NCBI RefSeq assembly: GCF_004770105.1
Contig: NZ_RQEY01000016.1
Coordinates: 248,001-312,000 of the forward strand
Direction of reading: 5' to 3'
DNA: 64,000 nt
Origin: Leptospira andrefontaineae
GTDB lineage: Bacteria > Spirochaetota > Leptospiria > Leptospirales > Leptospiraceae
The notes below the pieces were generated by a model. The model saw nothing but the letters and a program-made list of their open reading frames with translations. It did not search any database and was not told where the DNA came from. The position numbers and the translations under genes were made by a program. This document shows, in pieces, positions 36,988-45,237 of the stretch. Position 1 is the first letter of the stretch, and the number at the start of each line of letters is the position of its first letter.

Positions 36988-37581
36988 CTAAGTAAGAAGG
37001 ATATGATCGACCCTTTCTTCCAAACCTCTGACCCGATCCTCAAAAAATCGCTCTGAGGAAATCGAAAGTATCAAACTATGTAATAGATCCACGAGCAGAG
37101 AAAGTTTGAGTTCTGCATTTTTGGCTGGGGGATTACGATCTACGGCCGCATCTAGTAACTTTCTATACTGGGCCCCATAATGATTCGTATATTCTTGGAC
37201 CAGATTTTCAGGCGCAGAATATACCAAACTAAACGGAAGCTTGGCTCTATCAGGAAACTGTCTCGCTATATCGCAAATTGCTTGGAAGACTGAGACAACT
37301 TCTTCTCTTAAACCTTTGTCTTTCACCACTCTGCTTCGGATATCGTTCAATATCATCAAATGAGTGGCGACCAACGCTTTTCTAAATAGGTTTTCTTTGG
37401 AATGGAAGTGATGGTAAATGCTAGGCTGCTCCAACCCGCATTCTCTGCTGATCTCTCTCAGAGAAGTTCCGTGGAAACCCTTGCGAGCGAAAGCTATCGC
37501 AGCGCCTTCTAAAATTCTCTCACGAGAATTTCTGAAAACTCCGTTTGTGGGGTAGACAGGGCTACCGTCCTTCTTTTTCAC
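36988..37581 (-). CDS. TetR-family transcriptional repressor
   Basis: 197 residues from a GTG start with GAGG upstream. The N-terminal helix-turn-helix spans about residues 18-65: [39 protein letters not shown], then KENLFRKAL. The helical C-terminal ligand domain is unassigned. It lies 68 bases upstream of ccrA on the same strand, so it may control ccrA or be co-transcribed. It is the only TetR protein in the window and thus a candidate, no more, for the AACGTT-type operators. Confidence 0.9.
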   Translation of the reverse strand: MKKKDGSPVYPTNGVFRNSRERILEGAAIAFARKGFHGTSLREISRECGLEQPSIYHHFHSKENLFRKALVATHLMILNDIRSRVVKDKGLREEVVSVFQAICDIARQFPDRAKLPFSLVYSAPENLVQEYTNHYGAQYRKLLDAAVDRNPPAKNAELKLSLLVDLLHSLILSISSERFFEDRVRGLEERVDHILLT

Positions 37582-37812
37582 CGATCCGACCTCTTTTAGG
37601 AGGATTAATCCGGCGAATTTATTTTTTTGTCTGAAGATCGAAGAGATCTCGAAATCGCCGGAAGATCTATCCTTTAGGATAGAAATTTCACTATATTAGC
37701 GAAGATATAACAAACGCCAGAATTCCGCAATTCATTAACTTAATGGCATTAGTTATTTAAGTCAATCTTGCTTGAAAGTTAGTCTTATCCGATTGTAATG
37801 CAGTTTAGAGAT

Positions 37813-38505
37813 TCAGAACTCTTTTTTAAAAACTTCGAAGTAGTTGTTCAACTCACTTGTACCCGGAAGCCTTCCTTCTGCCCCTGGTTGTTTTTTGCCA
37901 GGTGAACCTGGTTGGTTCAGGTTCTGATCTTTCTCTTCTCGCCCGAATGCTGCTGCAGGTGTGTATAATTGACTGCCGAATATCAATTCAAAGTTTGCAA
38001 CGTTAGACTCTGATTCATCTAATCTGATCTCTACTAAGAAATGATTCTCTCCGAACCTGGCTTCCCATTCATATACGAAAGAAGGTTCTACAAATCCTGT
38101 AAACAAAGGAGATAATTTTCTATCTTCACTATCTGATTGGAAGATATGGACCATAACGGATTGGTCCGGATTTTCGTGAGCAAGGCCGACTCCTAACTTA
38201 CGGACGATCTTTCTGTCCTTACCTTCCGGGAATTGGAGTTTGAAAGATACAGTGTTCCCTTTGAACACTGAACCTGTGAAATGGGATTTTCTATCTACTA
38301 CGTATCCTCTGTCTTTTAGAGAAACCTTAACTTCTTCTACCAACTTCTTAAATGTAGGAGGTCCTCCTGCTATGGACTCTTTTGAGTTGGCTGGCGGATT
38401 TGCCGGAGAAGTTTGAGCGTATAGGCCGGACTGGATCATTAAGAATAAAAACAAAATTAAGGGAAAGAATCCTAGTCGGGGAAGTTCTAATAAAAAAGAT
38501 CGCAT
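37813..38505 (-). CDS. Exported hypothetical protein
   Basis: 230 residues with an N-terminal signal sequence (about 1-30, ...LFLMIQSGLYAQT). The mature part has predicted beta-strand patches (FKGNTVSFKLQFPEG, GVGLAHENPDQSVMVHIFQ) and a Pro/Gln/Gly-rich tail before a short helical end. No family recognised. It is divergent from the OmpA lipoprotein gene at 38655. Confidence 0.65.
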   Translation of the reverse strand: MRSFLLELPRLGFFPLILFLFLMIQSGLYAQTSPANPPANSKESIAGGPPTFKKLVEEVKVSLKDRGYVVDRKSHFTGSVFKGNTVSFKLQFPEGKDRKIVRKLGVGLAHENPDQSVMVHIFQSDSEDRKLSPLFTGFVEPSFVYEWEARFGENHFLVEIRLDESESNVANFELIFGSQLYTPAAAFGREEKDQNLNQPGSPGKKQPGAEGRLPGTSELNNYFEVFKKEF

Positions 38506-38654
38506 GATTACTAACAGACTAACTCGGATCGTACATTCTCGCCAGATTTTTTCGAAAATAATTCAGAAAATCGAAGAGAATCCCTCGTGAAAAGTGGGAA
38601 AAAAACGATAAATTAATTATGCGCCCTGTTCTAAGTAAAAAACTCGGAGGAATC

Positions 38655-39341
38655 ATGAAAAGGAATCTGGGTATTCTTACCTTAGTCTTTGTTTCTATTT
38701 CCATTCTGTCCAATTGTGTTTCTCAATCTAAGTACGACGCCTTACAGGCAATGTACGACGAGAAAGCTAGAGATCTTTCCAATTTGGAAAAGGATAAGTC
38801 TTCTCTCCAAAGATCCGTAGAAGATATGAAAAGGATCCAAGAAGAAACGGAAAGAAGGATCGCCGATTACAGAAGCTTATTAGAAAGTTTTAAAGGAATG
38901 ATCGATTCCGGAAAACTTAAGATCCGGATCGTAGATGGAAGAATGGTGGTTATACTTTCTTCCGATATATTATTCCCTCCAGGTTCTGCGAGTTTATCAT
39001 CCAAAGGAATCGATGCAATTAAGGAAGTCACTGGAATTCTATCTTCTCTTCATGGAAGAAGATTCCAAGTAGAAGGTCATACGGACGACGTGCCCACCGG
39101 TATCAAAGGATATTCTAACTGGGAACTTGCATCTGCAAGAGCTTTGACTGTATTGCATACTATGGTGAAATCCGGAATGCCTGAAGAAAGGATCAGTGCA
39201 GCTTCCATGGGATCTTCTCGCCCTTCTGTCCCGAATACAAGCGTTGAGAATAGAACCGCGAATCGAAGGATAGAAATTGTTATCGTTCCGGACTTATCTA
39301 ATCTACCAGGTATTGAAGAATTGCGTAAATTGAGCGAATAG
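38655..39341 (+). CDS. OmpA-family lipoprotein
   Basis: 228 residues from ATG 38655, preceded by GGAGG; an in-frame ATG at 38619 is less likely. Lipobox ISILSNCVS near residue 20 indicates lipidation. Residues 28-75 are a coiled coil (SNLEKDKSSLQRSVEDMKR). The OmpA/MotB-like domain (about 95-225) has ILFPPGSASLSSKG, VEGHTDDVPT, ARALTVLHTM and NRTANRRIEIVI. It is expected to tether outer membrane to peptidoglycan, like Pal, though the coiled coil resembles other OmpA lipoproteins. Confidence 0.88.
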   Translation: MKRNLGILTLVFVSISILSNCVSQSKYDALQAMYDEKARDLSNLEKDKSSLQRSVEDMKRIQEETERRIADYRSLLESFKGMIDSGKLKIRIVDGRMVVILSSDILFPPGSASLSSKGIDAIKEVTGILSSLHGRRFQVEGHTDDVPTGIKGYSNWELASARALTVLHTMVKSGMPEERISAASMGSSRPSVPNTSVENRTANRRIEIVIVPDLSNLPGIEELRKLSE

Positions 39342-39438
39342 ACCAGGGCTAGGATTCGCTTGGCGAATTACAGCACCCTATAAACTATGGTCCTATCCCC
39401 TCTTTTTATAAAATTCCCTCGGTCTTTAGGTAGGTTGT

Positions 39439-41085
39439 ATGATCAGCGTTTCGGGTTTATCTCTGAATTTCGGAAAGAAAATTCTTTTTGAAAACGTTAC
39501 TGTTAAGTTTAAGGAAAACTGCAGATACGGTCTGATCGGAGCCAACGGTTCCGGTAAATCCACTTTTATGAAAATCCTTGCAGGAATGGAACAAGCTGCC
39601 GCAGGTTCCGTTGCCATCGACGTAGGAGTCAAAGTAGGTTACTTAAAACAGGACCATTACGAATACGAAAACGAAACAGTATTGAATACTGTGATGATGG
39701 GGAATAAGGAACTTTGGACAATCGCCAAAGAAAGAGACGAAATTTATTCCAAACCTGAAATGTCCGATGAGGACGGGATCCGAGTTTCCGAACTAGAGGA
39801 AGCTTTCGGAGAGATGGGTGGTTACGAAGCGGAAAGTGTTGCCGGAGAATTATTGGAAGGTTTAGGAATCCCCACAAACATCCATAGTCAGACACTTTCT
39901 TTTTTAACAGGCGGATTTAAACTTAGGGTATTACTCGCTCAGGTTCTATTCCAAAAACCTGATGTTTTACTTTTGGACGAGCCTACTAACCACTTGGATA
40001 TCAAGACGATTCATTGGTTGGAATCTTTCTTATTGAACTATAAGGGAGTTGTTATTGTTATCTCCCACGACCGTCACTTTATCAACTCTGTTGCTTCTCA
40101 TATTTGCGACTTAGATTATCAAACGATGACTGTTTATCCTGGAAACTACGACGAGTATATGGAAGCTTCTCAAGCTGCCAGAGAAAGAGCTCAATCTGAT
40201 AATAAAAGATCAAAAGAAAAAATTGCAGAATTACAAGAGTTCGTAAGCAGATTCAGCGCTAACGCTGCAAAATCCAAACAGGCAACTTCACGTCAGAAGA
40301 TGATCGAGAAGATCAAAGACAATATGACGGAGATCAGGCCTTCTTCCAGATTATTCCCTTATATCGTTTTCAAAATGAAACGAGTTCTCGGAAAGGATGT
40401 GATCCTTGCGGACAATATCACAAAAGCCTACGAAGATCGAGTGATCTATAAGGATTTTACGATCAATATCACTAAAGGTGAGAAGATCGCGATCATCGGA
40501 ACCAACGGTGTCGGAAAAACGACTCTCTTAAAAACTCTGATGAAACAAATCGAGCCGGATTCAGGTAGTGTAGCATTTGGGGATTCTGTTGAGGCGTCTA
40601 TTTTCCCTCAAGATCATAGAGAAGGGATCGGAGAAGATGCAGATTCCATTATAGAATGGTTATATAGATATGCTCCTCCGGGAACTGAGATGGAAGAGAT
40701 CCGAGCTGTTTTGGGAAGAATGCTTTTTAGCGGGGACATGGCTAAAAAACCTACTCAAGTTCTTTCCGGAGGAGAAAAGTCTAGGATTATTTTAGGAAAG
40801 ATGATCATGGCCCAGGATAATCTCCTGGCTTTGGATGAACCTACAAACCACTTGGATTTGGAATCTATCGAATCCTTGAACTACGCACTCACTAAATTTG
40901 AAGGAACGATCCTATTCGTTTCTCATGACAGGGAATTCATAAGTTCGATTGCAACCAGAGTTCTGGAAGTTACCACAGAAGGTATCCGAGACTTCAAAGG
41001 AACTTACGAAGATTTCTTAGAAAGAGAAGGCCAGGAATTTTACAAACGCCTGGCAGGTGGACCTGTTCTTACAGAAGCGGAATAA
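39439..41085 (+). CDS. ABC-F family ATPase (YbiT/EttA-like translation factor)
   Basis: 548 residues with two ATPase domains and no membrane part. First domain: Walker A GANGSGKST (34-42), signature LTGGFK, Walker B LLLDEPTNHLD. Second: GTNGVGKTT, LSGGEKSR, LALDEPTNHLD. The linker between them has the charged ABC-F helices (SDNKRSKEKIAELQEFVSRFSANAAKSKQ in part). ABC-F proteins bind the ribosome E-site and adjust elongation; some give antibiotic resistance. Length and linker are closest to YbiT. Confidence 0.9.
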   Translation: MISVSGLSLNFGKKILFENVTVKFKENCRYGLIGANGSGKSTFMKILAGMEQAAAGSVAIDVGVKVGYLKQDHYEYENETVLNTVMMGNKELWTIAKERDEIYSKPEMSDEDGIRVSELEEAFGEMGGYEAESVAGELLEGLGIPTNIHSQTLSFLTGGFKLRVLLAQVLFQKPDVLLLDEPTNHLDIKTIHWLESFLLNYKGVVIVISHDRHFINSVASHICDLDYQTMTVYPGNYDEYMEASQAARERAQSDNKRSKEKIAELQEFVSRFSANAAKSKQATSRQKMIEKIKDNMTEIRPSSRLFPYIVFKMKRVLGKDVILADNITKAYEDRVIYKDFTINITKGEKIAIIGTNGVGKTTLLKTLMKQIEPDSGSVAFGDSVEASIFPQDHREGIGEDADSIIEWLYRYAPPGTEMEEIRAVLGRMLFSGDMAKKPTQVLSGGEKSRIILGKMIMAQDNLLALDEPTNHLDLESIESLNYALTKFEGTILFVSHDREFISSIATRVLEVTTEGIRDFKGTYEDFLEREGQEFYKRLAGGPVLTEAE

Positions 41086-41117
41086 GATCGCTTATATTTA
41101 TACAAAAGTTTCATTCG

Positions 41118-41145
41118 AAACATATTCAGTTTTGTGAATATGTTT
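41118..41145. terminator. Hairpin overlapping the rdgB stop codon, convergent terminator
   Basis: AACATATTCA (41119-41128) and TGAATATGTT (41135-41144) pair perfectly around GTTTTG and continue one A-T pair outward. It lies between convergent genes; the T-run on the + strand is short (TTTTC). Confidence 0.5.
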
Positions 41146-41719
41146 TCAGATATTTTACTAACTCCTCCAATGCATGTTTTCGATGAGAAACTGAATTCTT
41201 TTTTTCATCCGAGACTTGGGAAAAATGAGCGGAGAAGGGCGGGTAATAAAAAATAGGATCGTATCCGAATCCATTTCCGCTGGTATCATAAATATCAGAG
41301 ATGAGTCCAGGGCATTCTCCTTCGAAAGTAAATTCTCCTTCCGAAGAGACTAACGCAATCACGCATACGTATTTTGCGTTGCGATTCTTTTCCCCTTTCA
41401 TTTTTTCCAAGAGAAGTCTTGCTCTTCCTTCGTCGTCTAAACCTTCTCCGCCGAAACGAGCTGAATAGACTCCAGGTTCTCCCCCTAAAGCTTCTACACA
41501 GATTCCTGAATCGTCTGCTAAGGAAGGAAGTTTAGAAAGAGAGTATAATTCCCTGGCTTTGAGAAGTGCGTTCTCAGTAAAAGTTTTACCAGTTTCTTCC
41601 GGACCGAAATCGATCCCTAACTCCTTCGGGGTGGATAATGTGAACCCTAAAGGAGAAAGGATGGCTCGAATTTCGCGAACTTTATGAGAATTGTTGGAAG
41701 CTAAAGAAAGGGATTTCAA
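41126..41719 (-). CDS. rdgB: dITP/XTP pyrophosphatase (HAM1/RdgB)
   Basis: 197 residues. Family motifs: SLASNNSHKVREI at the N-terminus, LADDSGICVEALGG with metal ligands, GVYSARFGG, GFGYDPIFYYP and SVSHRKHAL. It hydrolyses non-canonical ITP, dITP and XTP to monophosphates, keeping them out of DNA and RNA. It begins with TTG at 41719 overlapping the TGA of the STAS gene (TTGA), so translation is coupled. Confidence 0.95.
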   Translation of the reverse strand: MKSLSLASNNSHKVREIRAILSPLGFTLSTPKELGIDFGPEETGKTFTENALLKARELYSLSKLPSLADDSGICVEALGGEPGVYSARFGGEGLDDEGRARLLLEKMKGEKNRNAKYVCVIALVSSEGEFTFEGECPGLISDIYDTSGNGFGYDPIFYYPPFSAHFSQVSDEKKNSVSHRKHALEELVKYLKTYSQN

Positions 41720-42054
41720 TTTCCCAATTTGAACTCGTCAAAAGCATCTTCAATTGTAGGAAGAACTTTGAACACTTTGTCCAACATTGTGATCTCGAAT
41801 AGTTGGAGAAGATCGTCGTCGTTCACTACGATGATGATGTCTCCTTCTGCGGAGTTGAACTTTTTTTTGTAGGAGACTAGGATCCCTAATGCAGTTGAGC
41901 AAATATGACTCACCTCTGTAAGATCGATTATGATCTTAGGAGAAGGTTCGAAATTATGGTCGCTCAGATTGCGGTCCAGTTCCTCGCTGTCGGATTGCAG
42001 AATGGATCCGGAAATTTTGATGATGTGGATGTCGCCTTGAACCGTTATTTCCAT
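41716..42054 (-). CDS. STAS-domain anti-sigma factor antagonist
   Basis: 112 residues from ATG 42054. The frame is open to ATG 42186, but the extra 44 residues are basic and low in complexity and their ATG lies in a hairpin loop, so I prefer the start at the domain edge. The STAS fold is clear: HIIKISGSIL, PKIIIDLTEVSHICSTALGILVSYKKK, GDIIIVVNDDDLLQLFEIT. The phosphorylatable Ser is in HICSTALG. Such proteins switch partner kinases/anti-sigma factors and are dephosphorylated by PP2C/SpoIIE enzymes, two of which are in this window. Confidence 0.82.
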   Translation of the reverse strand: MEITVQGDIHIIKISGSILQSDSEELDRNLSDHNFEPSPKIIIDLTEVSHICSTALGILVSYKKKFNSAEGDIIIVVNDDDLLQLFEITMLDKVFKVLPTIEDAFDEFKLGN

Positions 42055-42171
42055 GTGGGTAACGAACCTTGTGTGCATATTCGATTTTTTTATAGCAAGC
42101 AAAAAACGCCCTTTCACGAACTTCTTTGCTCTCTTCTTCCCCAATAATTTTGGAAAAAGAAAGGAATGGGC

Positions 42172-42200
42172 GCTTTTTCGGGACATTCTCCCGAAAAAGC
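42172..42200 (-). terminator. Perfect 12-bp hairpin between acyltransferase and STAS genes
   Basis: GCTTTTTCGGGA (42172-42183) and TCCCGAAAAAGC (42189-42200) pair fully around CATTC. On the minus strand it lies 50 bases after the acyltransferase stop, so it may act as terminator or attenuator; there is no clean T-run after the stem. Confidence 0.5.
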
Positions 42201-42249
42201 TTCGTTTATGTCCCTATTAGTTGAGCTGTATCAAGTCCGTGTTTTGATT

Positions 42250-43497
42250 TTAGGACTGTGAGACCTTCTGCAATTGCTCGCTGAAAACTTGAGAAGTCAT
42301 CTTGACTTTGTACTTTGCGATCAATTTATCTTTGAGGATCGCAAACGGTTTTTCAGTGACCAAATGATAGAAATACGCAAAGAAGAAAACTGCAAGCCCG
42401 ACTGGAATGGTATAGAGCAAGAATTCGTGCTGCTCTAATTTTTTATCCGCAAAAAGTAATCTTCTGGAAAGAGGTGTCATCACAACGATATGGATGATAT
42501 AAGCACAGTAAGATAATTTTGCAAAAGGAGAGAAACCTTTCCAAGAAAGGAATTTTCCGATCGGGTCTCCTTTTCGCATGGAGAGAATAAAAATCCCGAT
42601 CCACAATAATGCAAAACTTGGGAACCGAATAATCTGATGAAATCCCATTTTGAATTCATCCACTAATGCAGTATATGTAAAGAGTCCGATCCAAAGTCCC
42701 GCATGTAAATAATTCGCCCAAGGTCCTAATTGAAGTGCCTTCTCGACCCATGATTTATGGAAATTGAATATATATGCGAATATGATCCCGTATAAAACCG
42801 AATCTATATGTCCGTGGAACGGGTAATAGATATTAGCATTGTATAGATCTACACTTTGAGAACCGGTCGTCTTTAGGACTATGGTATACATAAAGATTGC
42901 ACGATAGATCAAAGGGATAGAGGTAAGAATAATTAAAAATCCTAATCTAAAACGTTTCGGAACATATCTAAAAATAACTAAAAGAAAGATTGGGAAAGCG
43001 ATATAGAATTGTTCTTCTAAAGAGAGAGACCAACCGTGAAACATGGTTCCCTTAAAATAATCGGAAAGATAGAGAAAGTCGAACCAGATCTTACTTTTGG
43101 CTGCTTCGATTTGGATAGCAAATTCAGGAGGAGTGCTTTTTAGAATAATCGGGATAAATATGAAATATTGCAATATTAGAAAAATATAAAACGGAGGAAA
43201 TATCCTTAAGGAACGTTTTAAATAGAAAAACTTCCAGTTAATTGTGCCCTTAGATTCCAATTCTGCAAACAGAGGGCTTGCGATCAGAAATCCGCTCAAT
43301 GGGAAGAATAGATCTAAACAAACAGATCCATTATTTAAGAAGTTTCTTAAGTATGGGTCTATATCCGGAATAAAGGTATAAACAGTCCGGTACATATGCC
43401 CGTAGATCAGCATAAAAAAACCCAAGGTTCTTGCCCCGTTAAAAGGTGCGATTTCCCTTTCGTCAGGTCTAAAAATTCCCAGGAAATATTCTTTCAT
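42250..43497 (-). CDS. Acyltransferase 3 family membrane protein (OafA-like)
   Basis: 415 residues with about ten membrane helices. Start motifs are typical: FNGARTLGFFMLIYGHMYR (with catalytic-type His), LDLFFPLSGFLIASPLF, KRSLRIFPPFY, then WSLSLEEQFYIAFPIFL. The family transfers acetyl or other acyl groups to sugars, LPS O-antigen or peptidoglycan. Its ATG overlaps the stop of the upstream membrane protein, so the two form an operon probably acting on surface polysaccharide. Confidence 0.88.
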   Translation of the reverse strand: MKEYFLGIFRPDEREIAPFNGARTLGFFMLIYGHMYRTVYTFIPDIDPYLRNFLNNGSVCLDLFFPLSGFLIASPLFAELESKGTINWKFFYLKRSLRIFPPFYIFLILQYFIFIPIILKSTPPEFAIQIEAAKSKIWFDFLYLSDYFKGTMFHGWSLSLEEQFYIAFPIFLLVIFRYVPKRFRLGFLIILTSIPLIYRAIFMYTIVLKTTGSQSVDLYNANIYYPFHGHIDSVLYGIIFAYIFNFHKSWVEKALQLGPWANYLHAGLWIGLFTYTALVDEFKMGFHQIIRFPSFALLWIGIFILSMRKGDPIGKFLSWKGFSPFAKLSYCAYIIHIVVMTPLSRRLLFADKKLEQHEFLLYTIPVGLAVFFFAYFYHLVTEKPFAILKDKLIAKYKVKMTSQVFSEQLQKVSQS

Positions 43498-44993
43498 TCA
43501 ATGATCCTTACTATAGTGGATTTATAATGAAAAGAGTTCTTATTTAGAATTTGAAACTCTTCACTTTCTTTTTCTGGCGTTTCTAATGTGATTGTAATTG
43601 CCGGTTCCGAGTCGAGACATCGGAAAGATTTCGGAACTAAAAAATGCCATTCTTCATTTAAGCAGGAATTATATCCTTCTCTGGTTAATTTTAGGAGAAT
43701 TCCTAAACTAAGATCCCCTTGTCCGAAATCTTTAGGATCAGATTTCCAACGAATTCTGTATTTATTCTCTTTTTGAGGAGATATCGAGGTTACGAATTTT
43801 TCAGGCCTATCATCATATTCAAACTCCGTATTTTTCCCATATATGGCAATGCAGAGAAATATTATAGAAATGAAATATATTTGGAAGTTTCTGGCATCCG
43901 GAAATTCTAATTTGGATAAAATGATCTTTAGATTTAAATAATAGAGAAGTCCTGCCAAAATATAGGTGAACCAATAGATATGGGAGATCTGCCCACCCTT
44001 CATCTTGAACGCACCAAATAACGTAATGAAGAACGCCCAGATCAGGATTTTGAGCAAAGATCTATCGAATTCTTGTAATTTATTCTTCCAGAAACTTGGA
44101 ATTCCGAACAATATACCTACAATTAAAAGTGCGGGGACCTGTTTAGGAATACTAAGTGGAAAAATGTAATAAGACAAAACATATTGTAATGTAGGACCTA
44201 ATTTATGAAAGGTAGAATTTTTAAGCGCTAGCCCTATTATCTTACTTAAGTTTCCCGGAGAGTTGGTGAATTGTTCTATAAGCGGAGGGATCCAGCAGAT
44301 GATCGTGAATGTTGCCGCAAGAAGAATGTTTAATCCAAACTCTTTTGTTTTGTACTGAGAGAGTCCTTTGTTCTTATAAAAATAAAAACATCCGACTGCA
44401 AACATCGGAACGATAAAGGAAATCCCTACAATCTGATTTTGAACAATGATATTCGCACAAACTACAACCCAGAAAAAATTTCGGATAGAACCTTGCGAGA
44501 AATCGGTTAAAGAGAGGATCAACACTAAGGTAGGTAAAAGAACTACACCGGGGCCCCAGATATTTGAAAAAGCATTCGGTAGAAGTGGAGTTAAGCCTAA
44601 GACCAACGAAGTAAATAATAGAACTAGAGATCTGTTTTCCTCTAATTTTGTATGAAGAATTCTTAATCCTATCAGAAGGAAAAAAAGATTATAAAGAATG
44701 ATCCCAATTGAGTGGGCTCCGTGAGGAGATTTCACGAAGAAAAATATTTTTTCTGCAAGAGCCAGATAATAGAATACTATAGGCCCTGGATGATTTACTA
44801 AAAAGCGGGAGTATGCTCCTAAACTTTCCTCCAATTTTCCCGCTTTCCAGATCTGGAGAGCGTTTGCGGCATAATCTCCGGTTTCTTGGTATGGTTGGCT
44901 AAAGAATCCAGGATTTGCTAATAGATATGCTAGGCAGAATACGATCGGGAAAAGTAGATATAGTGGAAGTTTTTTTATAGAAGATGTTTGCAT
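43494..44993 (-). CDS. Polytopic membrane protein, possible lipid-linked glycosyltransferase
   Basis: 499 residues with about 10-12 membrane helices and a soluble C-terminal ~110 residues. The layout (first loop with YQETGDYAANALQIWKAG, repeated long helices, periplasmic tail) resembles GT-C glycosyltransferases of the ArnT/PMT kind, but the usual DxD or ExD motif in loop 1 is not obvious (ETGDY is the closest). It is translationally coupled to the acyltransferase downstream. Function not proven. Confidence 0.6.
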   Translation of the reverse strand: MQTSSIKKLPLYLLFPIVFCLAYLLANPGFFSQPYQETGDYAANALQIWKAGKLEESLGAYSRFLVNHPGPIVFYYLALAEKIFFFVKSPHGAHSIGIILYNLFFLLIGLRILHTKLEENRSLVLLFTSLVLGLTPLLPNAFSNIWGPGVVLLPTLVLILSLTDFSQGSIRNFFWVVVCANIIVQNQIVGISFIVPMFAVGCFYFYKNKGLSQYKTKEFGLNILLAATFTIICWIPPLIEQFTNSPGNLSKIIGLALKNSTFHKLGPTLQYVLSYYIFPLSIPKQVPALLIVGILFGIPSFWKNKLQEFDRSLLKILIWAFFITLFGAFKMKGGQISHIYWFTYILAGLLYYLNLKIILSKLEFPDARNFQIYFISIIFLCIAIYGKNTEFEYDDRPEKFVTSISPQKENKYRIRWKSDPKDFGQGDLSLGILLKLTREGYNSCLNEEWHFLVPKSFRCLDSEPAITITLETPEKESEEFQILNKNSFHYKSTIVRIIE

Positions 44994-45237
44994 GAATCGG
45001 AGAAGAGTAGGTTGGCCGATATTTCCAGTAAGCTTCTCTTTTTCGCTTCCTAGGTCAAGTAGATTCCTTTTTAGAACGTGCTTTATGCAAAGAAGGAGAG
45101 CTTATAAAGAACCTTAAATAATTTATGTTGGAATTCCGACAAATCTAAGAAGTCCTATAAAATTTTGGAAATAAATTACGCTTGATCCGAGTCGGATCGT
45201 TACTCTAAGCTTCCGGGACGCTTTTCTGCACTAATCA

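Noticed and set aside
39350..39370. ATTCGC/GCGAAT mini-hairpin after the OmpA lipoprotein gene
   Set aside because: A six-base stem with a three-base loop and no T-run is too weak to call a terminator.
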